A DNA stretch of 64,000 bases from Serratia sp. PL17 (GCF_017832355.1 NZ_JAFIBY010000001.1:1674001-1738000); one strand, 5' to 3'; shown: positions 1 to 8,345, counted from the stretch's first letter. Translations and numbers: made by a program. The notes: generated from the letters alone by a model not told the origin.

Positions 1-23
1 AGCAATAGCTCCGAATAGTTAAC

Positions 24-632
24 TTATGGGGCATCCCTCCCCGCACTCCATTCGGTACGGGTTATTTCCCAGATTTCCGTAAGCATGCGGCCACCCACAT
101 AGTCATTTTCTTTTGTTGCGACCACACGCATACCGCTCTGCATAGAAATAGATCGTGACGCCAGGTTATCCTTTGCCTTGGGCACCCTCAACACAGTTTG
201 CTCCAGCACATTGAACCAGTAATCTGTCACGATCTGACTGGCTTCCGTCATCAATCCCTGACGTTGCCATTCTTGGGCAAGCCAGAAACCCCGGTTGCTG
301 CCACCGCCAACACTCAGGTTAATCACACCGATCAAATGCCGTTCATCCTCTTGGCGCCGGATAGATCAAAACCAGCCAGTCCCTGCCGCCATCGCCGGTA
401 ATGCCACATGATTGATGAATTCAAGCGCGGCACCATCAGGGTATGGCCAGGGTATTTGGCATGTCATATGACGTACGATTTCCCATCGTGGAAACAAACG
501 CTGAATATCTCCAGCATCGGCACGCTCCAATGGGCGTAATACCAATCTACCGCTGACTAATACAGGAATATCCAAGGGAAAGTCTCCAATAGTTAGGGCT
601 GGTCTGGCGGCAAAGCACTCCTTCGCTGACAT
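24..632 (-). pseudogene. GNAT acetyltransferase interrupted by an in-frame TGA
   Basis: Read from the ATG at 630-632, the frame encodes a RimJ/RimL-type GNAT N-acetyltransferase. The N-terminal part has the typical SGRLVLRPLERADAGDIQRL segment. After about 88 codons it meets a TGA (366-368, complement), immediately followed in the same frame by SIRRQEDERHLIGVINLSVG and a normal GNAT C-terminal half down to TAA at 24-26. Without the stop the protein would be about 202 residues, a usual GNAT length. The codon at the break follows Gly-Trp-Phe, where a Trp (TGG) would fit the fold, so one base change explains it. It may be a young pseudogene or a sequencing error. The substrate is unknown. Family call is firm; loss of function is inferred. 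Confidence 0.8.
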
Positions 633-721
633 TAAAACTAGGATTTATACCCATTAAGATCTAAAATCTCATGTAAAAACAATAAGAAGTAATTTCACCA
701 AAATCGAAAGGGAAGTTTTAC

Positions 722-811
722 ATGAAGGAAATGATCTCTATCCTTTTTATCGCAGGCCTTTTGGCCATGCTGTTTTCATGGCTGTTTGTCTATGGCCTCA
801 ACATCCATTAG
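722..811 (+). CDS. Possible 29-residue single-span membrane protein
   Basis: An ATG-TAG frame of 29 codons starts MKEMISILFIAGLLAMLFSW and ends in a short polar tail, NIH. Nearly the whole chain is one hydrophobic helix, as in many small inner-membrane proteins of enterobacteria. An AGGGAAG purine stretch lies about 7-10 bases before the ATG. It stands alone between the broken acetyltransferase gene and the convergent Pmp3 gene. I do not recognise the family; coding status rests only on composition and the ribosome-binding site. Confidence 0.45.
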   Translation: MKEMISILFIAGLLAMLFSWLFVYGLNIH

Positions 812-820
812 GGTTCCATA

Positions 821-854
821 AAATAAAAAACCCCGGCATGTACAAACGCCAGGG
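821..854 (-). terminator. Rho-independent terminator of the Pmp3 gene
   Basis: On the minus strand a stem CCCTGGC/GCCGGGG (one G-U pair, 10-base loop) is followed by six T residues and a further T-rich stretch. It lies about 60 bases beyond the stop codon of the Pmp3-like gene. Confidence 0.65.
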
Positions 855-916
855 CCTATTGTGCTACACGACATTCACGGATGCATTTCCATTGAAAACA
901 CCGGGAAATTAGACAG

Positions 917-1075
917 TTATTGCTTCGTCTGGATCCAGAATGCGTGGATCAACCCTGGGAAGTAGCCCAATAAGGTTAAGATGATATTGAGGATAAACGC
1001 CCCGCCGATGCCTTTATCAAGCAATACACCCAGTGGCGGCAGGATGATGGTAAATACGATTCTCCAAAAGCCCAT
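917..1075 (-). CDS. YqaE/Pmp3 family small membrane protein
   Basis: The 52-residue protein begins MGFWRIVFTIILPPLGVLLD and has the two hydrophobic helices and the LPPLGV..GI..AFILNIILTLLGYFPGLIHAFWI pattern of the UPF0057/Pmp3 family (E. coli YqaE). These are inner-membrane proteolipids; in yeast and plants the homologues affect membrane potential and salt tolerance, while the bacterial role is not settled. Length matches the family (about 50-55 residues). ATG start at 1073-1075, with an AGGTGCAATT region before it; a terminator follows its stop. Stress control is plausible from the family but not visible here. Confidence 0.88.
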   Translation of the reverse strand: MGFWRIVFTIILPPLGVLLDKGIGGAFILNIILTLLGYFPGLIHAFWIQTKQ

Positions 1076-1297
1076 AATTGCACCTCATGTTGTTCTACAT
1101 GACACCAACATATTACATTATCTTAACATTTTCAAATCATCTCATTACTGAATACTCTGAAAACCCAGCGACATGGACATATATCCACATATTTTGTGGT
1201 TATATATAACAAATTGAACAAACAATTAATAAGCATTGATTATGTAGAATTAAGCTCCTAGAATTTACAGCTTAAAAATACAACTGGGATCGGTTTC

Positions 1298-1474
1298 ATG
1301 TCGTCGCTGTGGGTTGCAACACAATACTTTTATTTAATTGGCCTGTTAGTCTCTATGATTTTTACCTACCTGGTCAGTCGGGACACGATTAAGATTCGTT
1401 TTATCAGTGCATTAACGATTGGTTTGACCTGGCCTCTGAGCTTGCCTGTAGTGTTGATGTTCTCCTTGTTCTAA
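1298..1474 (+). CDS. GhoT/OrtT family membrane toxin-like protein
   Basis: This 58-residue protein has two hydrophobic segments separated by a short charged stretch (SRDTIKIR), then the C-terminal signature LTWPLSLPVVLMFSLF. E. coli GhoT and OrtT (each about 57 residues) end almost identically, in TWPMS(L/F)PVALLFSLF. Those proteins insert in the inner membrane and lower proton motive force and ATP; GhoT is paired with the antitoxin RNase GhoS, OrtT is an orphan. No GhoS-like gene (about 98 residues) lies nearby, so this looks like the orphan OrtT type. Start ATG 1298, weak GGGAT ribosome site upstream. Family assignment is by remembered sequence likeness; toxicity is inferred. Confidence 0.75.
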   Translation: MSSLWVATQYFYLIGLLVSMIFTYLVSRDTIKIRFISALTIGLTWPLSLPVVLMFSLF

Positions 1475-1525
1475 CGCTATAGAAACCGCCTCGCCAAACA
1501 TCGACGGGGCGATATTACCCTTTCT

Positions 1526-3643
1526 TTAGAAGTCGTATCCGACCGTTGCCACCAGGGTACGCTCCGCTCCCCAGTAACAATAACCGGTGCCGTAACACGC
1601 AGCAACGTACTCTCTGTCCGTCAAGTTATTCACGTTCAATTGCACATAGGCACCTTTCAACGACGGATTCACGCGGTCCAAATTCATTCGTACCGAGGCA
1701 TCGAGTAGCGTCACGGAAGGAATACGCAGCGTATTTTCATTGTCCGCCCACTGTTTACCGATGTAACGCGCCCCAGCCCCCACCTCAACGCCGTAAGCCG
1801 TCGCGTATTTTCCCCACAGTGACGCCATTTGTTCTGGCACCAAATACGGTGTATTGCCGTCGTTGCCATCAATTGCGTCTTTGAACTTCACTTTGTTATA
1901 GGTATAGCCAGCAATCAGATCGAAACGATCGGTGATCTTGCTGCGAGCCTCGAGTTCAACACCTTGAGAATGCACCTTACCGGCAGGCAGATAATAACTT
2001 TGCTGTACAACGCGGTTGGCTACATCTTTCTGCGTCAAGTCATAAAGCGCCACGCTGTAGATTGATGAACTGCCTGGCGGCTGGTACTTCAAACCCACCT
2101 CATATTGCTCGCTGGTGCTCGGTTTCAACATATGTCCGTTCTGATCGGGCAGCGCCTCCGGCGTCACCGCCGTGCTATAACTGGCATAAGGTGAAAAACC
2201 ACTATCAAAATGATAAAGCAACGACGCACGTCCGCTGAAGTTATCATCACTACGCGCATCGCTAGTGCCCGTGTTGAGCACCGTATTTTTTGAATCTATG
2301 CGGTCAAAACGGCCGGACAGATTCAGATACCAGTTCCGCAGACTGATTTCATCCTGTAAATACACCCCCGTCTGCTCATAGTGACGCCTGGAATCGGTAT
2401 GCGTCAGATGGGTTAACCCCGCGCCACCGGACACGCCGGTATAGGGATTCAACGTAGAAGCCCCTGCTGACTCATCCCACAGATTGTTACGAAAGCGCTG
2501 GTAATCCAGCCCCAGCATCACTTTATGTTCCAGCAAGCCGGTAGCAAAATCAGCTTCAAGTTGATTATCGACAGCAAATGCATCCAACGAGGTCGCAGAA
2601 CCGCTGTAATAGCGGTTCAACAATTGGTGTTCTGGATCCCAGCCAATCTGATATACCTGCTGTAATTCAACATTGGAATGGGTATAGCTGGCATTTTGCC
2701 GGAATGACCAAACATCGTTAAAACTGTGTGAGAAAACGTAGCTGTAGATTTGTTCCCAGCGTTTGAACACATTACGGCTGCTTTCGCCGTCGAAGAACCC
2801 TCGGCCCAGTTTGTCTCCTGAGCTTGAGTAAAGGCTCCCATCAGCCGGCACCGCGCTGTGATAGCCGCCAGAAGGATCTTTTTGCAAATAGGCTTTTAAC
2901 AACAACGAGGTATTTTCGTCCGGCTGCCACAGTAATGACGGTGAAATAGCATAACGTTCTTCGCGCTGGTGGTCATACATGGTTTCACTGCTGCGCGTCA
3001 TTCCCGTCAAGCGATAAGCCCATTGATCCGATAATGGCCCTGTCACATCAAAGGCACCGCCTTTAGTGCTGTTGTTACCGGCACTGAGATTAACGTGCCC
3101 CTGCGTGTCGAACTGCGGCCGCTTGGACGTGAGCGCGACCAACCCACCCGGAATGCTTTGCCCATACATCACCGACGAGGGCCCTTTAATAATATCGATA
3201 CGCTCCAGGAACCAAGGGTCAACCTGCAAGGCATTGTAAGTGCCGCCGTCACTCAACAAACGTAAACCATCAAGGAAAGTATTATTAACGTCACCACCAT
3301 GAAAACCACGTAACGCAATGGTGTCATAGCGCGTCGCACCACCGGAAAAATTGGTAAAGACACCCGGTGCATATTTCAACGCATCGTTAACCGTCTGGCT
3401 ACTCTGATCGGTCATCTGCTGGCGCGTAACCACCGAGACAGACTGCGCCGTCAGGACCAGGGGGGTATCGATTTTAGTGGCTCCCTGGCTGGTAGTGGCC
3501 TGGTAGCCTTGTGTTTGTGCCTCTGCCGTGTCTGCGGTTTTTGCCGTGACGACCAACGTATCTTCAGCTAACGACGTCAATGGCAGGAAGATCGCGAATG
3601 CACATAAAACACGCGACCTTTTGACAGGAAAAATAATCGACAT
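1526..3643 (-). CDS. foxA: Ferrioxamine-type TonB-dependent siderophore receptor FoxA
   Basis: The 705-residue protein is a TonB-dependent outer-membrane receptor. It has a signal peptide (about residues 1-26, ending SLAEDTLVV), a TonB-box-like TLVVTA stretch, a plug domain (about 50-170, with the DALKYAPGV and LRGFHGGDVNNTFLDGL motifs), and a 22-strand barrel ending ERTLVATVGYDF with a terminal Phe as outer-membrane proteins require. The plug and the Cys-containing end (AACYGTGYCYWGAE) resemble FoxA of Yersinia enterocolitica more than FhuA. FoxA imports ferrioxamine B and related hydroxamates. Fur boxes upstream indicate iron repression. It stands alone, with no transport ATPase beside it, so it would depend on the Fhu permease elsewhere. 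Confidence 0.85.
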   Translation of the reverse strand: MSIIFPVKRSRVLCAFAIFLPLTSLAEDTLVVTAKTADTAEAQTQGYQATTSQGATKIDTPLVLTAQSVSVVTRQQMTDQSSQTVNDALKYAPGVFTNFSGGATRYDTIALRGFHGGDVNNTFLDGLRLLSDGGTYNALQVDPWFLERIDIIKGPSSVMYGQSIPGGLVALTSKRPQFDTQGHVNLSAGNNSTKGGAFDVTGPLSDQWAYRLTGMTRSSETMYDHQREERYAISPSLLWQPDENTSLLLKAYLQKDPSGGYHSAVPADGSLYSSSGDKLGRGFFDGESSRNVFKRWEQIYSYVFSHSFNDVWSFRQNASYTHSNVELQQVYQIGWDPEHQLLNRYYSGSATSLDAFAVDNQLEADFATGLLEHKVMLGLDYQRFRNNLWDESAGASTLNPYTGVSGGAGLTHLTHTDSRRHYEQTGVYLQDEISLRNWYLNLSGRFDRIDSKNTVLNTGTSDARSDDNFSGRASLLYHFDSGFSPYASYSTAVTPEALPDQNGHMLKPSTSEQYEVGLKYQPPGSSSIYSVALYDLTQKDVANRVVQQSYYLPAGKVHSQGVELEARSKITDRFDLIAGYTYNKVKFKDAIDGNDGNTPYLVPEQMASLWGKYATAYGVEVGAGARYIGKQWADNENTLRIPSVTLLDASVRMNLDRVNPSLKGAYVQLNVNNLTDREYVAACYGTGYCYWGAERTLVATVGYDF

Positions 3644-3741
3644 GCTTGTAATCCCTAGTAAATATCATTAAATCGCACTCTATGAGCCAGCTCGCCCGTT
3701 ACAACGAGTAATGCGTCCACAGAGGCTTACAAAATGTAAAT

Positions 3742-3760
3742 ACTAATGATAATCACTCTC
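3742..3760. promoter_or_regulatory. Fur box upstream of foxA
   Basis: ACTAATGATAATCACTCTC matches 15 of 19 positions of the GATAATGATAATCATTATC Fur consensus. It lies about 100 bases before the foxA ATG, suited to iron-dependent repression of foxA. Confidence 0.75.
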
Positions 3761-3860
3761 TTTATCCATAATGATTTACACTATACGTTGGCTTTTTATG
3801 AGCCTCCGAAGTGACTCAGCCCACAGGTGCCCCATAGTCAGAATGGACATATCTTATTGA

Positions 3861-3982
3861 AAATAAAAAAGTGCCAGCTCAAGGCTGGCCATAGAATGGG
3901 AGTAAATGTGACAGGTGCGTACCGGATTGGGTGGCGCATAAGGGATATCCCTTCTCACCCTTTTCAGCCAAAAATGATAACG
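3861..3982 (-). ncRNA. RyhB-like Fur-regulated small RNA candidate
   Basis: On the minus strand a TATAAT (complement of 3989-3994) lies inside a Fur box. About 120 bases later there is a strong terminator: GCCAGC-CTTGA-GCTGGC followed by ACTTTTTTATTTT. The 3' half reads CACATTTACTCCCATTCTAT then GGCCAGCC. From memory, E. coli RyhB reads CACATTGCTTCCAGTATTAC then TTAGCCAGCC with the same kind of terminator stem. The upstream half carries an AAGGGATATCCCTT palindrome. No good ORF is present. Promoter-Fur overlap plus terminator support an iron-starvation sRNA; identity as RyhB or a second RyhB copy is inference. It could also act as an extra leader region for foxA, which is read in the same direction about 220 bases on, but the terminator argues against that. 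Confidence 0.62.
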
Positions 3983-3994
3983 ATTATCATTATA
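3976..3994. promoter_or_regulatory. Fur box overlapping the -10 of the sRNA candidate
   Basis: GATAACGATTATCATTATA matches 16 of 19 positions of the Fur consensus and contains the complement of TATAAT at its right end. Placement directly over the putative -10 element is the arrangement seen at ryhB in E. coli. Confidence 0.78.
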
Positions 3995-4045
3995 TTTTGA
4001 AAAGTGCTTAGTATCTACAACTTTTACAGCATTGGGTACTGACCT

Positions 4046-4336
4046 TCAACGAGGTCTGGTGAACCGGGCATACAAACGCCCTATCGCAAACAGCGTTCCC
4101 CAAACCAGAACATTCAACCCACCCCATACGACGAATACGTATATAAAGGTTTGATAAATGGGAATGCCCCGATCGGCGGAGAATGGATTAAAATGCCAAA
4201 ATCGAATAATGACGAAAGGGTTTAAGTTAAACCACTTAAAAAAGAAAGCGACCAGCATTGGCGGAAGCAAAAAATAAAGACCCAGCGTAAAAATCAACAG
4301 ATACGCTGCGAAGCGGCTATTTTTATAATCTTTCAT
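4046..4336 (-). CDS. Small three-span membrane protein, unknown function
   Basis: The 96-residue protein starts MKDYKNSRFAAYLLIFTLGL and has hydrophobic segments at about residues 10-34, a Trp/Phe-rich stretch at 35-50 (FKWFNLNPFVIIRFWHFNPF) and a last helix at 62-88, ending in a basic tail RLYARFTRPR. I do not recognise a family. It is a single gene, divergent from the next membrane-protein gene, and its 3' end borders the Fur-controlled region. Ribosome-binding site is weak. Coding is supported by consistent membrane-protein composition and absence of a better frame. Confidence 0.6.
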   Translation of the reverse strand: MKDYKNSRFAAYLLIFTLGLYFLLPPMLVAFFFKWFNLNPFVIIRFWHFNPFSADRGIPIYQTFIYVFVVWGGLNVLVWGTLFAIGRLYARFTRPR

Positions 4337-4507
4337 ATCAATGAATTACCATTAGAATTCAACTATTAACGCCAAAGCTCGTATTGTTCGATACAGACCT
4401 GACATACCTTGATTAGTTCCCATTCGGGGCCAAAATAAAGCCTGTTTGACGTTTCAAATTCATTTAGTTTTTGGGTGCTATAACGCTAGTCAGCTCAGGA
4501 GGCTTCA

Positions 4508-4990
4508 ATGATACCGGACTATTGCCCTATACCACCAACCCCCAAAAAACTCAAAGTCATCTATGGCTGGTATATATATACCGTCTATGCACAGTTGATC
4601 TTTAATGTTTACCTGGCGGTATATAACGGCTGTGTCAGGCACCCGATTGAAGCGCCGTTGATCTCAGTGTGCCACAGCCTGTTCATCGCATTTATTCTCT
4701 ATCAGGTGTTGAAAAAACGCACGCATTTCGCGTGGGTTATGTTGGCCTATTACATTCTGATGCGACTGTATTACGCCAATGTACTGCATATTGAATTCAA
4801 TGCATGGAGCCGTGGGCTGGTATTCATTTTCCTGACGCTGCTACTTACCGGCACCGTCGCCGTAGGGCAACTGGCAACGCCCCCTCTGCGTCAAGATTGG
4901 TTGGCACGCCTGGGCTGGCGGCAATGGATAACACTGGCTAGTTTGGCAGGCATATTGACGCCGTTGATTACCATCAATTATTTGGGCTGA
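4508..4990 (+). CDS. Four-span membrane protein, unknown function
   Basis: The 160-residue protein begins MIPDYCPIPPTPKKLKVIYG, a Pro-rich cytoplasmic leader, followed by about four hydrophobic helices (roughly 20-45, 55-75, 80-100 and 105-125) and a last one near the C-terminus. A near-perfect AGGAGG lies 5 bases before the ATG, so expression is likely strong. I do not recognise the family. It is flanked by other small membrane-protein genes, with a possible convergent small ORF just after its stop. Confidence 0.68.
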   Translation: MIPDYCPIPPTPKKLKVIYGWYIYTVYAQLIFNVYLAVYNGCVRHPIEAPLISVCHSLFIAFILYQVLKKRTHFAWVMLAYYILMRLYYANVLHIEFNAWSRGLVFIFLTLLLTGTVAVGQLATPPLRQDWLARLGWRQWITLASLAGILTPLITINYLG

Positions 4991-4997
4991 GTGCCGG

Positions 4998-5156
4998 TCA
5001 TTGTCTTGGGATGTGAGGCTCGGAGATATCTACCAGACGGCACACTTTGGTATAATTGTTAGACTTTTCACATATTTTATCAGTGACAAAAACGCCAAGG
5101 TAGCTCAATACCAGCAGATAACCGACCATACACAAAATGAAAATAAACGTTCTCAC
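4998..5156 (-). CDS. Possible 52-residue small protein with N-terminal helix
   Basis: A GTG-TGA frame encodes MRTFIFILCMVGYLLVLSYL, a strong membrane helix or uncleaved signal, followed by a polar tail with two Cys (DKICEK...KVCRLVD). It ends 8 bases from the stop of the gene on the other strand. No clear Shine-Dalgarno sequence is seen, and an internal ATG (residue 10) is an alternative start. The helix-plus-Cys layout argues for a real small envelope protein, but the evidence is thin. Confidence 0.35.
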   Translation of the reverse strand: MRTFIFILCMVGYLLVLSYLGVFVTDKICEKSNNYTKVCRLVDISEPHIPRQ

Positions 5157-5331
5157 CGATAGAACCAACCCGACAACAGAACCCTGAGTATCATACCTCG
5201 GTTACCCTGCCTTAGACTATTTCAAAGTATTCTTTAAATCCGCCGGTCATTTCAGACATACTGGCCTGACGGCGCATCCTCGCCCGGTTTGTAGTAAGAT
5301 TATGCACGACCTCACTTAGCCGGGAGCCCCA

Positions 5332-5892
5332 ATGCACCATCTCATGTTAGACATTGAAACGCTGGACATAAAGCCAAGCGCTGTGATTCTGGTCGTTGCC
5401 GCTGTCTTTTTCGATCCCCAAACCGGCCAACTGGGCGCCGAGTTTGAAAACGCCGTGAGTAGCCAAAAAGATCAACCCGGCAGGACCATCAGCCTGGATA
5501 CCGTCGCCTGGTGGGCGAAACAATCAGATGGAGCCCGTAAGCTGGCTTTCGGTGGCACTGAGACACTTAAACGTACGCTGACCAACCTGAGCCGGTTTAT
5601 CCATATGAACAGCACCGACCCGGTAAAAGTCTGGGGTAACGGTAAAGAATTCGACTGCGCCATCCTCGAACATGCCTTTCAGCAGCTTGAAATGCCGTGC
5701 CCCTGGAAGTTTTGGGATACGCAAGACGTTCGTACCGTGATCACGCTGGCCGAACTGCTGGGTTTCAATCCCAAGAAGGAACGGGCATTCGAGGGCACGC
5801 CTCATCGCGCCTTGGATGACGCCAAACATCAGGCGCGCTACGTGGCAGATACGATCTCAGCACTTTACTATCGTAAAAACTCTGCACTGTAA
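5332..5892 (+). CDS. DEDDh 3'-5' exonuclease
   Basis: The 186-residue protein is a compact DEDD-superfamily exonuclease. It shows motif I in MLDIETLD (Asp and Glu within the first ten residues), motif II around VWGNGKEFDCAIL (about residue 105), and motif III in PHRALDDAKHQARYV (His and Asp near residue 160). This matches the Rv2179c-like/phage-type exoribonuclease group rather than RNase T or DnaQ. The product probably trims RNA or DNA 3' ends in the cytoplasm. It stands alone with a GGGAG ribosome site before the ATG. Substrate is unknown; phage relatives exist, so past transfer is possible. Confidence 0.78.
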   Translation: MHHLMLDIETLDIKPSAVILVVAAVFFDPQTGQLGAEFENAVSSQKDQPGRTISLDTVAWWAKQSDGARKLAFGGTETLKRTLTNLSRFIHMNSTDPVKVWGNGKEFDCAILEHAFQQLEMPCPWKFWDTQDVRTVITLAELLGFNPKKERAFEGTPHRALDDAKHQARYVADTISALYYRKNSAL

Positions 5893-6000
5893 GCGGAGCA
5901 GACAGGCGAAGCGATAACCAGCCTATGTTTTGCCCCTTTCTATTTAACGCCAGAGTCTCTACTCTAGCCCTCTTTGTCACTCGGACGTGCTGTTTTTGTT

Positions 6001-7194
6001 ATGCAAAAATTTCTGTTTCTGCTTCTTAGCCTGGTACTTCTCGGCCCGCTGGGCATCGATCTTTATTTGCCGACTATCCCCGCGATCGCTCTCGGCCTTA
6101 ACAGCAGCGAAGCGCTGATTCAGTCCACTATTTCGTTGTTCATTCTGGTATTAGGCCTTGGGCAGATTATCGCCGGCCCGTTAGTGGATAACTACGGTCG
6201 CAAGCCGGTGGCGTTGGCAGGTATTGTTATTTATATGCTTGGCGCGGCCATGGCGGCGTTGGCAACCACGCCAACGGTGTTTGTTGCCTCGCGGCTGCTG
6301 CAAGGTGTCGCGGTTTGTTGCACTGCGGTAGTGGCATTCAGCGGTGTGCGTGACCGAATGAACGGTGACGATGCGGCGCACGCCTTTGGTTTTCTCAACG
6401 GCACGCTGAATATTATCCCTGCACTGGCACCGCTGCTCGGCGGTCTGCTAGCTGAAGCCTTTGGCTGGCGCGCACCGTTCTGGTTCCTTGTGTGTTACGC
6501 CCTGGCTGTCTTGATACTGATCGCCCTGCGGCTGCCAGAGACTCGCCCGGCGGATACTGTGCGTGTCAAAGGATTACCGGTGCGACAATATGCCCGAATT
6601 CTTAGCGACCGCCGCTTTTTGTCCTTCGCCGTAGTTAACTCTGGGGCGATGGGGATGGCGCTGACGTATGTTTCACTAGCGCCTAACGTGTTGATGGGAA
6701 CCGCCGGCCTAACCCCGTTGCAATTCTCACTGGTGTTTGGCGCTAACGGCTTTTGGATCATGCTGGTGAGTTTTTTCGCCAACCGGATTATTCACAAGGT
6801 CGGGCGGCCAGTATGCCTTGCGACCGGCGGGCTGTTGATGGGCATCGGCTGTGTTGGATTGCTGCTTGGCGTGTTCTTGCTGTCAGGCCCGGCGCAAACT
6901 CACTGGCTGGCTTATATGCTGCCTGTCGCCTGTGCCTGCGCAGGGCTTGCCTTTGTGATGGGGCCGGCAACCAGCTACGCGCTGGAGCCGTACTCTAACG
7001 AGGCTGGAGTTGCCTCTGCCCTGGTGGGATTTGTACAGATGGCCGGTGGTGCGGGGCTAGGCTTGTTGGCAATGGCACTGCCGTTGCAACCCAAGCTGTC
7101 ACTCGCACTGGTGATGCTGGTGGGTTGCCTGCTGGCGCTGCACGCGCGGCAGCGCAGCAAGCAAATTAAAGGTCAATTGAAGAAAGTCGCCTGA
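6001..7194 (+). CDS. Bcr/CflA-type MFS drug efflux transporter
   Basis: From the first ATG at 6001 the protein has 397 residues and 12 hydrophobic segments, the usual size of DHA1 proton-drug antiporters. The Bcr/CflA mark LGPLGIDLYLPTIPAIA lies in helix 1, and the motif-A-like loop GPLVDNYGRKPVALAG follows helix 2; LPETR ends helix 6, also typical. It probably exports small toxic compounds from the inner membrane; the substrate cannot be read from sequence. A TTG at 5974 in the same frame is possible but would add a non-hydrophobic leader. No clear ribosome site is seen. It converges on dadX with only 5 bases between stops. Confidence 0.82.
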   Translation: MQKFLFLLLSLVLLGPLGIDLYLPTIPAIALGLNSSEALIQSTISLFILVLGLGQIIAGPLVDNYGRKPVALAGIVIYMLGAAMAALATTPTVFVASRLLQGVAVCCTAVVAFSGVRDRMNGDDAAHAFGFLNGTLNIIPALAPLLGGLLAEAFGWRAPFWFLVCYALAVLILIALRLPETRPADTVRVKGLPVRQYARILSDRRFLSFAVVNSGAMGMALTYVSLAPNVLMGTAGLTPLQFSLVFGANGFWIMLVSFFANRIIHKVGRPVCLATGGLLMGIGCVGLLLGVFLLSGPAQTHWLAYMLPVACACAGLAFVMGPATSYALEPYSNEAGVASALVGFVQMAGGAGLGLLAMALPLQPKLSLALVMLVGCLLALHARQRSKQIKGQLKKVA

Positions 7195-7199
7195 GGCTT

Positions 7200-8273
7200 T
7201 TAAGCCTCAGTGGTCACGGGTACCCTGGCGGCCAACGCCGTCAGTAATTCATAGCCCAACGTGCCTGCCGCGGCAGCAACATCGTCAACCGGCAGGCGTC
7301 GTCCCCAAAGCTCTACTTCCGCCCCAATTTGGGCATTTGGGCATGGCGTTAAGTCAACCACCAGCATATCCATTGAAACCGTACCCAACGTCCGCGTCAG
7401 CACACCGTCTACCCAGACAGGTGTCCCGGTCTGCGCATGGCGCGGATAACCGTCAGCATAGCCACAAGCAACTACGCCAATACGCTGCGCACCTTCGGCA
7501 CGGTAGCGCCAACCATAGCCAACCTGATCGCCGCGTTTCAACGTTTGAATCCCAATGATCTCGCTGCTCAGCGTCATGGTGGGCTGCAAACCGCTCTCCG
7601 CAATGTCACGCCATTGCCCGCTGGGCGAAGCGCCATAGAGCACAATACCTGGCCGCACCCAGCTACCATGGGTTTCTGGGTGCCACAACGTGGCGGCAGA
7701 GTTAGCTAAACAACGCGGCAAAGGGATAGACGACGCCGCGTCTTCAACAACCCTCATTTGCTCTACCACTCCCTGAGGGCCATCAGCAGTGGCGAAATGA
7801 CTCATCACCGTCATGTTCGCAATATTGCTTATCTCCCTCGCTTTCAACCAAACCGCGTGCAAGCGTTCCGGTGCAAATCCCAGACGATTCATACCGCTGT
7901 TCACTTTCAGGTAAACATCCAGTGGCGCCGACAGTTTGGCTTCAGCTATCGCCGACAATTGCCAATCACTGTGCACTGATGTGGTCAAACGATAGCGATC
8001 GAGCAAGGCCAAATCTTGCGGCTTGAAAAAACCTTCCAGTAAAAGAATCGGCCCCTGCCAGCCAGATTCTCTCAAGGTAATGGCTTCAGCGAGATCCAAC
8101 AGAGCAAAACCGTCGGTCTGTGCCAAACTGCGCCAAATATGTTTAATACCGTGACCATAGGCATTGGCCTTTACGACCGACCAGACTTTAGCGCTGGGGG
8201 CAAAACGCCGAACAACCTGCAGGTTATTTTCAAATGCGCCAAGGTGCAACGTGGCGGAAATCGGGCGAGGCAT
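7200..8273 (-). CDS. dadX: Catabolic alanine racemase DadX
   Basis: The 357-residue enzyme converts L-alanine to D-alanine so that DadA can oxidise it. The PLP lysine lies in [10 protein letters not shown] (Lys35), and the second-base Tyr is in [10 protein letters not shown], near residue 253. The start at 8273 is preceded by AGGAG 8 bases upstream and gives [14 protein letters not shown], as in E. coli DadX; upstream in-frame codons lack such a site. It lies 72 bases after dadA in the same direction, forming the dadAX operon with an intercistronic hairpin between the genes. Length is typical for the family. Confidence 0.95.
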   Translation of the reverse strand: MPRPISATLHLGAFENNLQVVRRFAPSAKVWSVVKANAYGHGIKHIWRSLAQTDGFALLDLAEAITLRESGWQGPILLLEGFFKPQDLALLDRYRLTTSVHSDWQLSAIAEAKLSAPLDVYLKVNSGMNRLGFAPERLHAVWLKAREISNIANMTVMSHFATADGPQGVVEQMRVVEDAASSIPLPRCLANSAATLWHPETHGSWVRPGIVLYGASPSGQWRDIAESGLQPTMTLSSEIIGIQTLKRGDQVGYGWRYRAEGAQRIGVVACGYADGYPRHAQTGTPVWVDGVLTRTLGTVSMDMLVVDLTPCPNAQIGAEVELWGRRLPVDDVAAAAGTLGYELLTALAARVPVTTEA

Positions 8274-8300
8274 GGGCACTCCTACGGGCCTGCGAATGCC

Positions 8301-8322
8301 GTCACGGGACAACGCCCGTGAC
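8301..8322. repeat. dadA-dadX intercistronic hairpin
   Basis: GTCACGGG and CCCGTGAC form a perfect 8-bp inverted repeat with a 6-base loop between the dadA stop and the dadX ribosome site. There is no T tract, so it is more likely an mRNA-stability or partial-attenuation element than a terminator. Confidence 0.6.
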
Positions 8323-8345
8323 GACAACATCAATAAATTGGGTTC

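Noticed and set aside
1298-1474. Two-gene GhoTS toxin-antitoxin operon
   Set aside because: No GhoS-like ORF exists on either side of the toxin-like gene.
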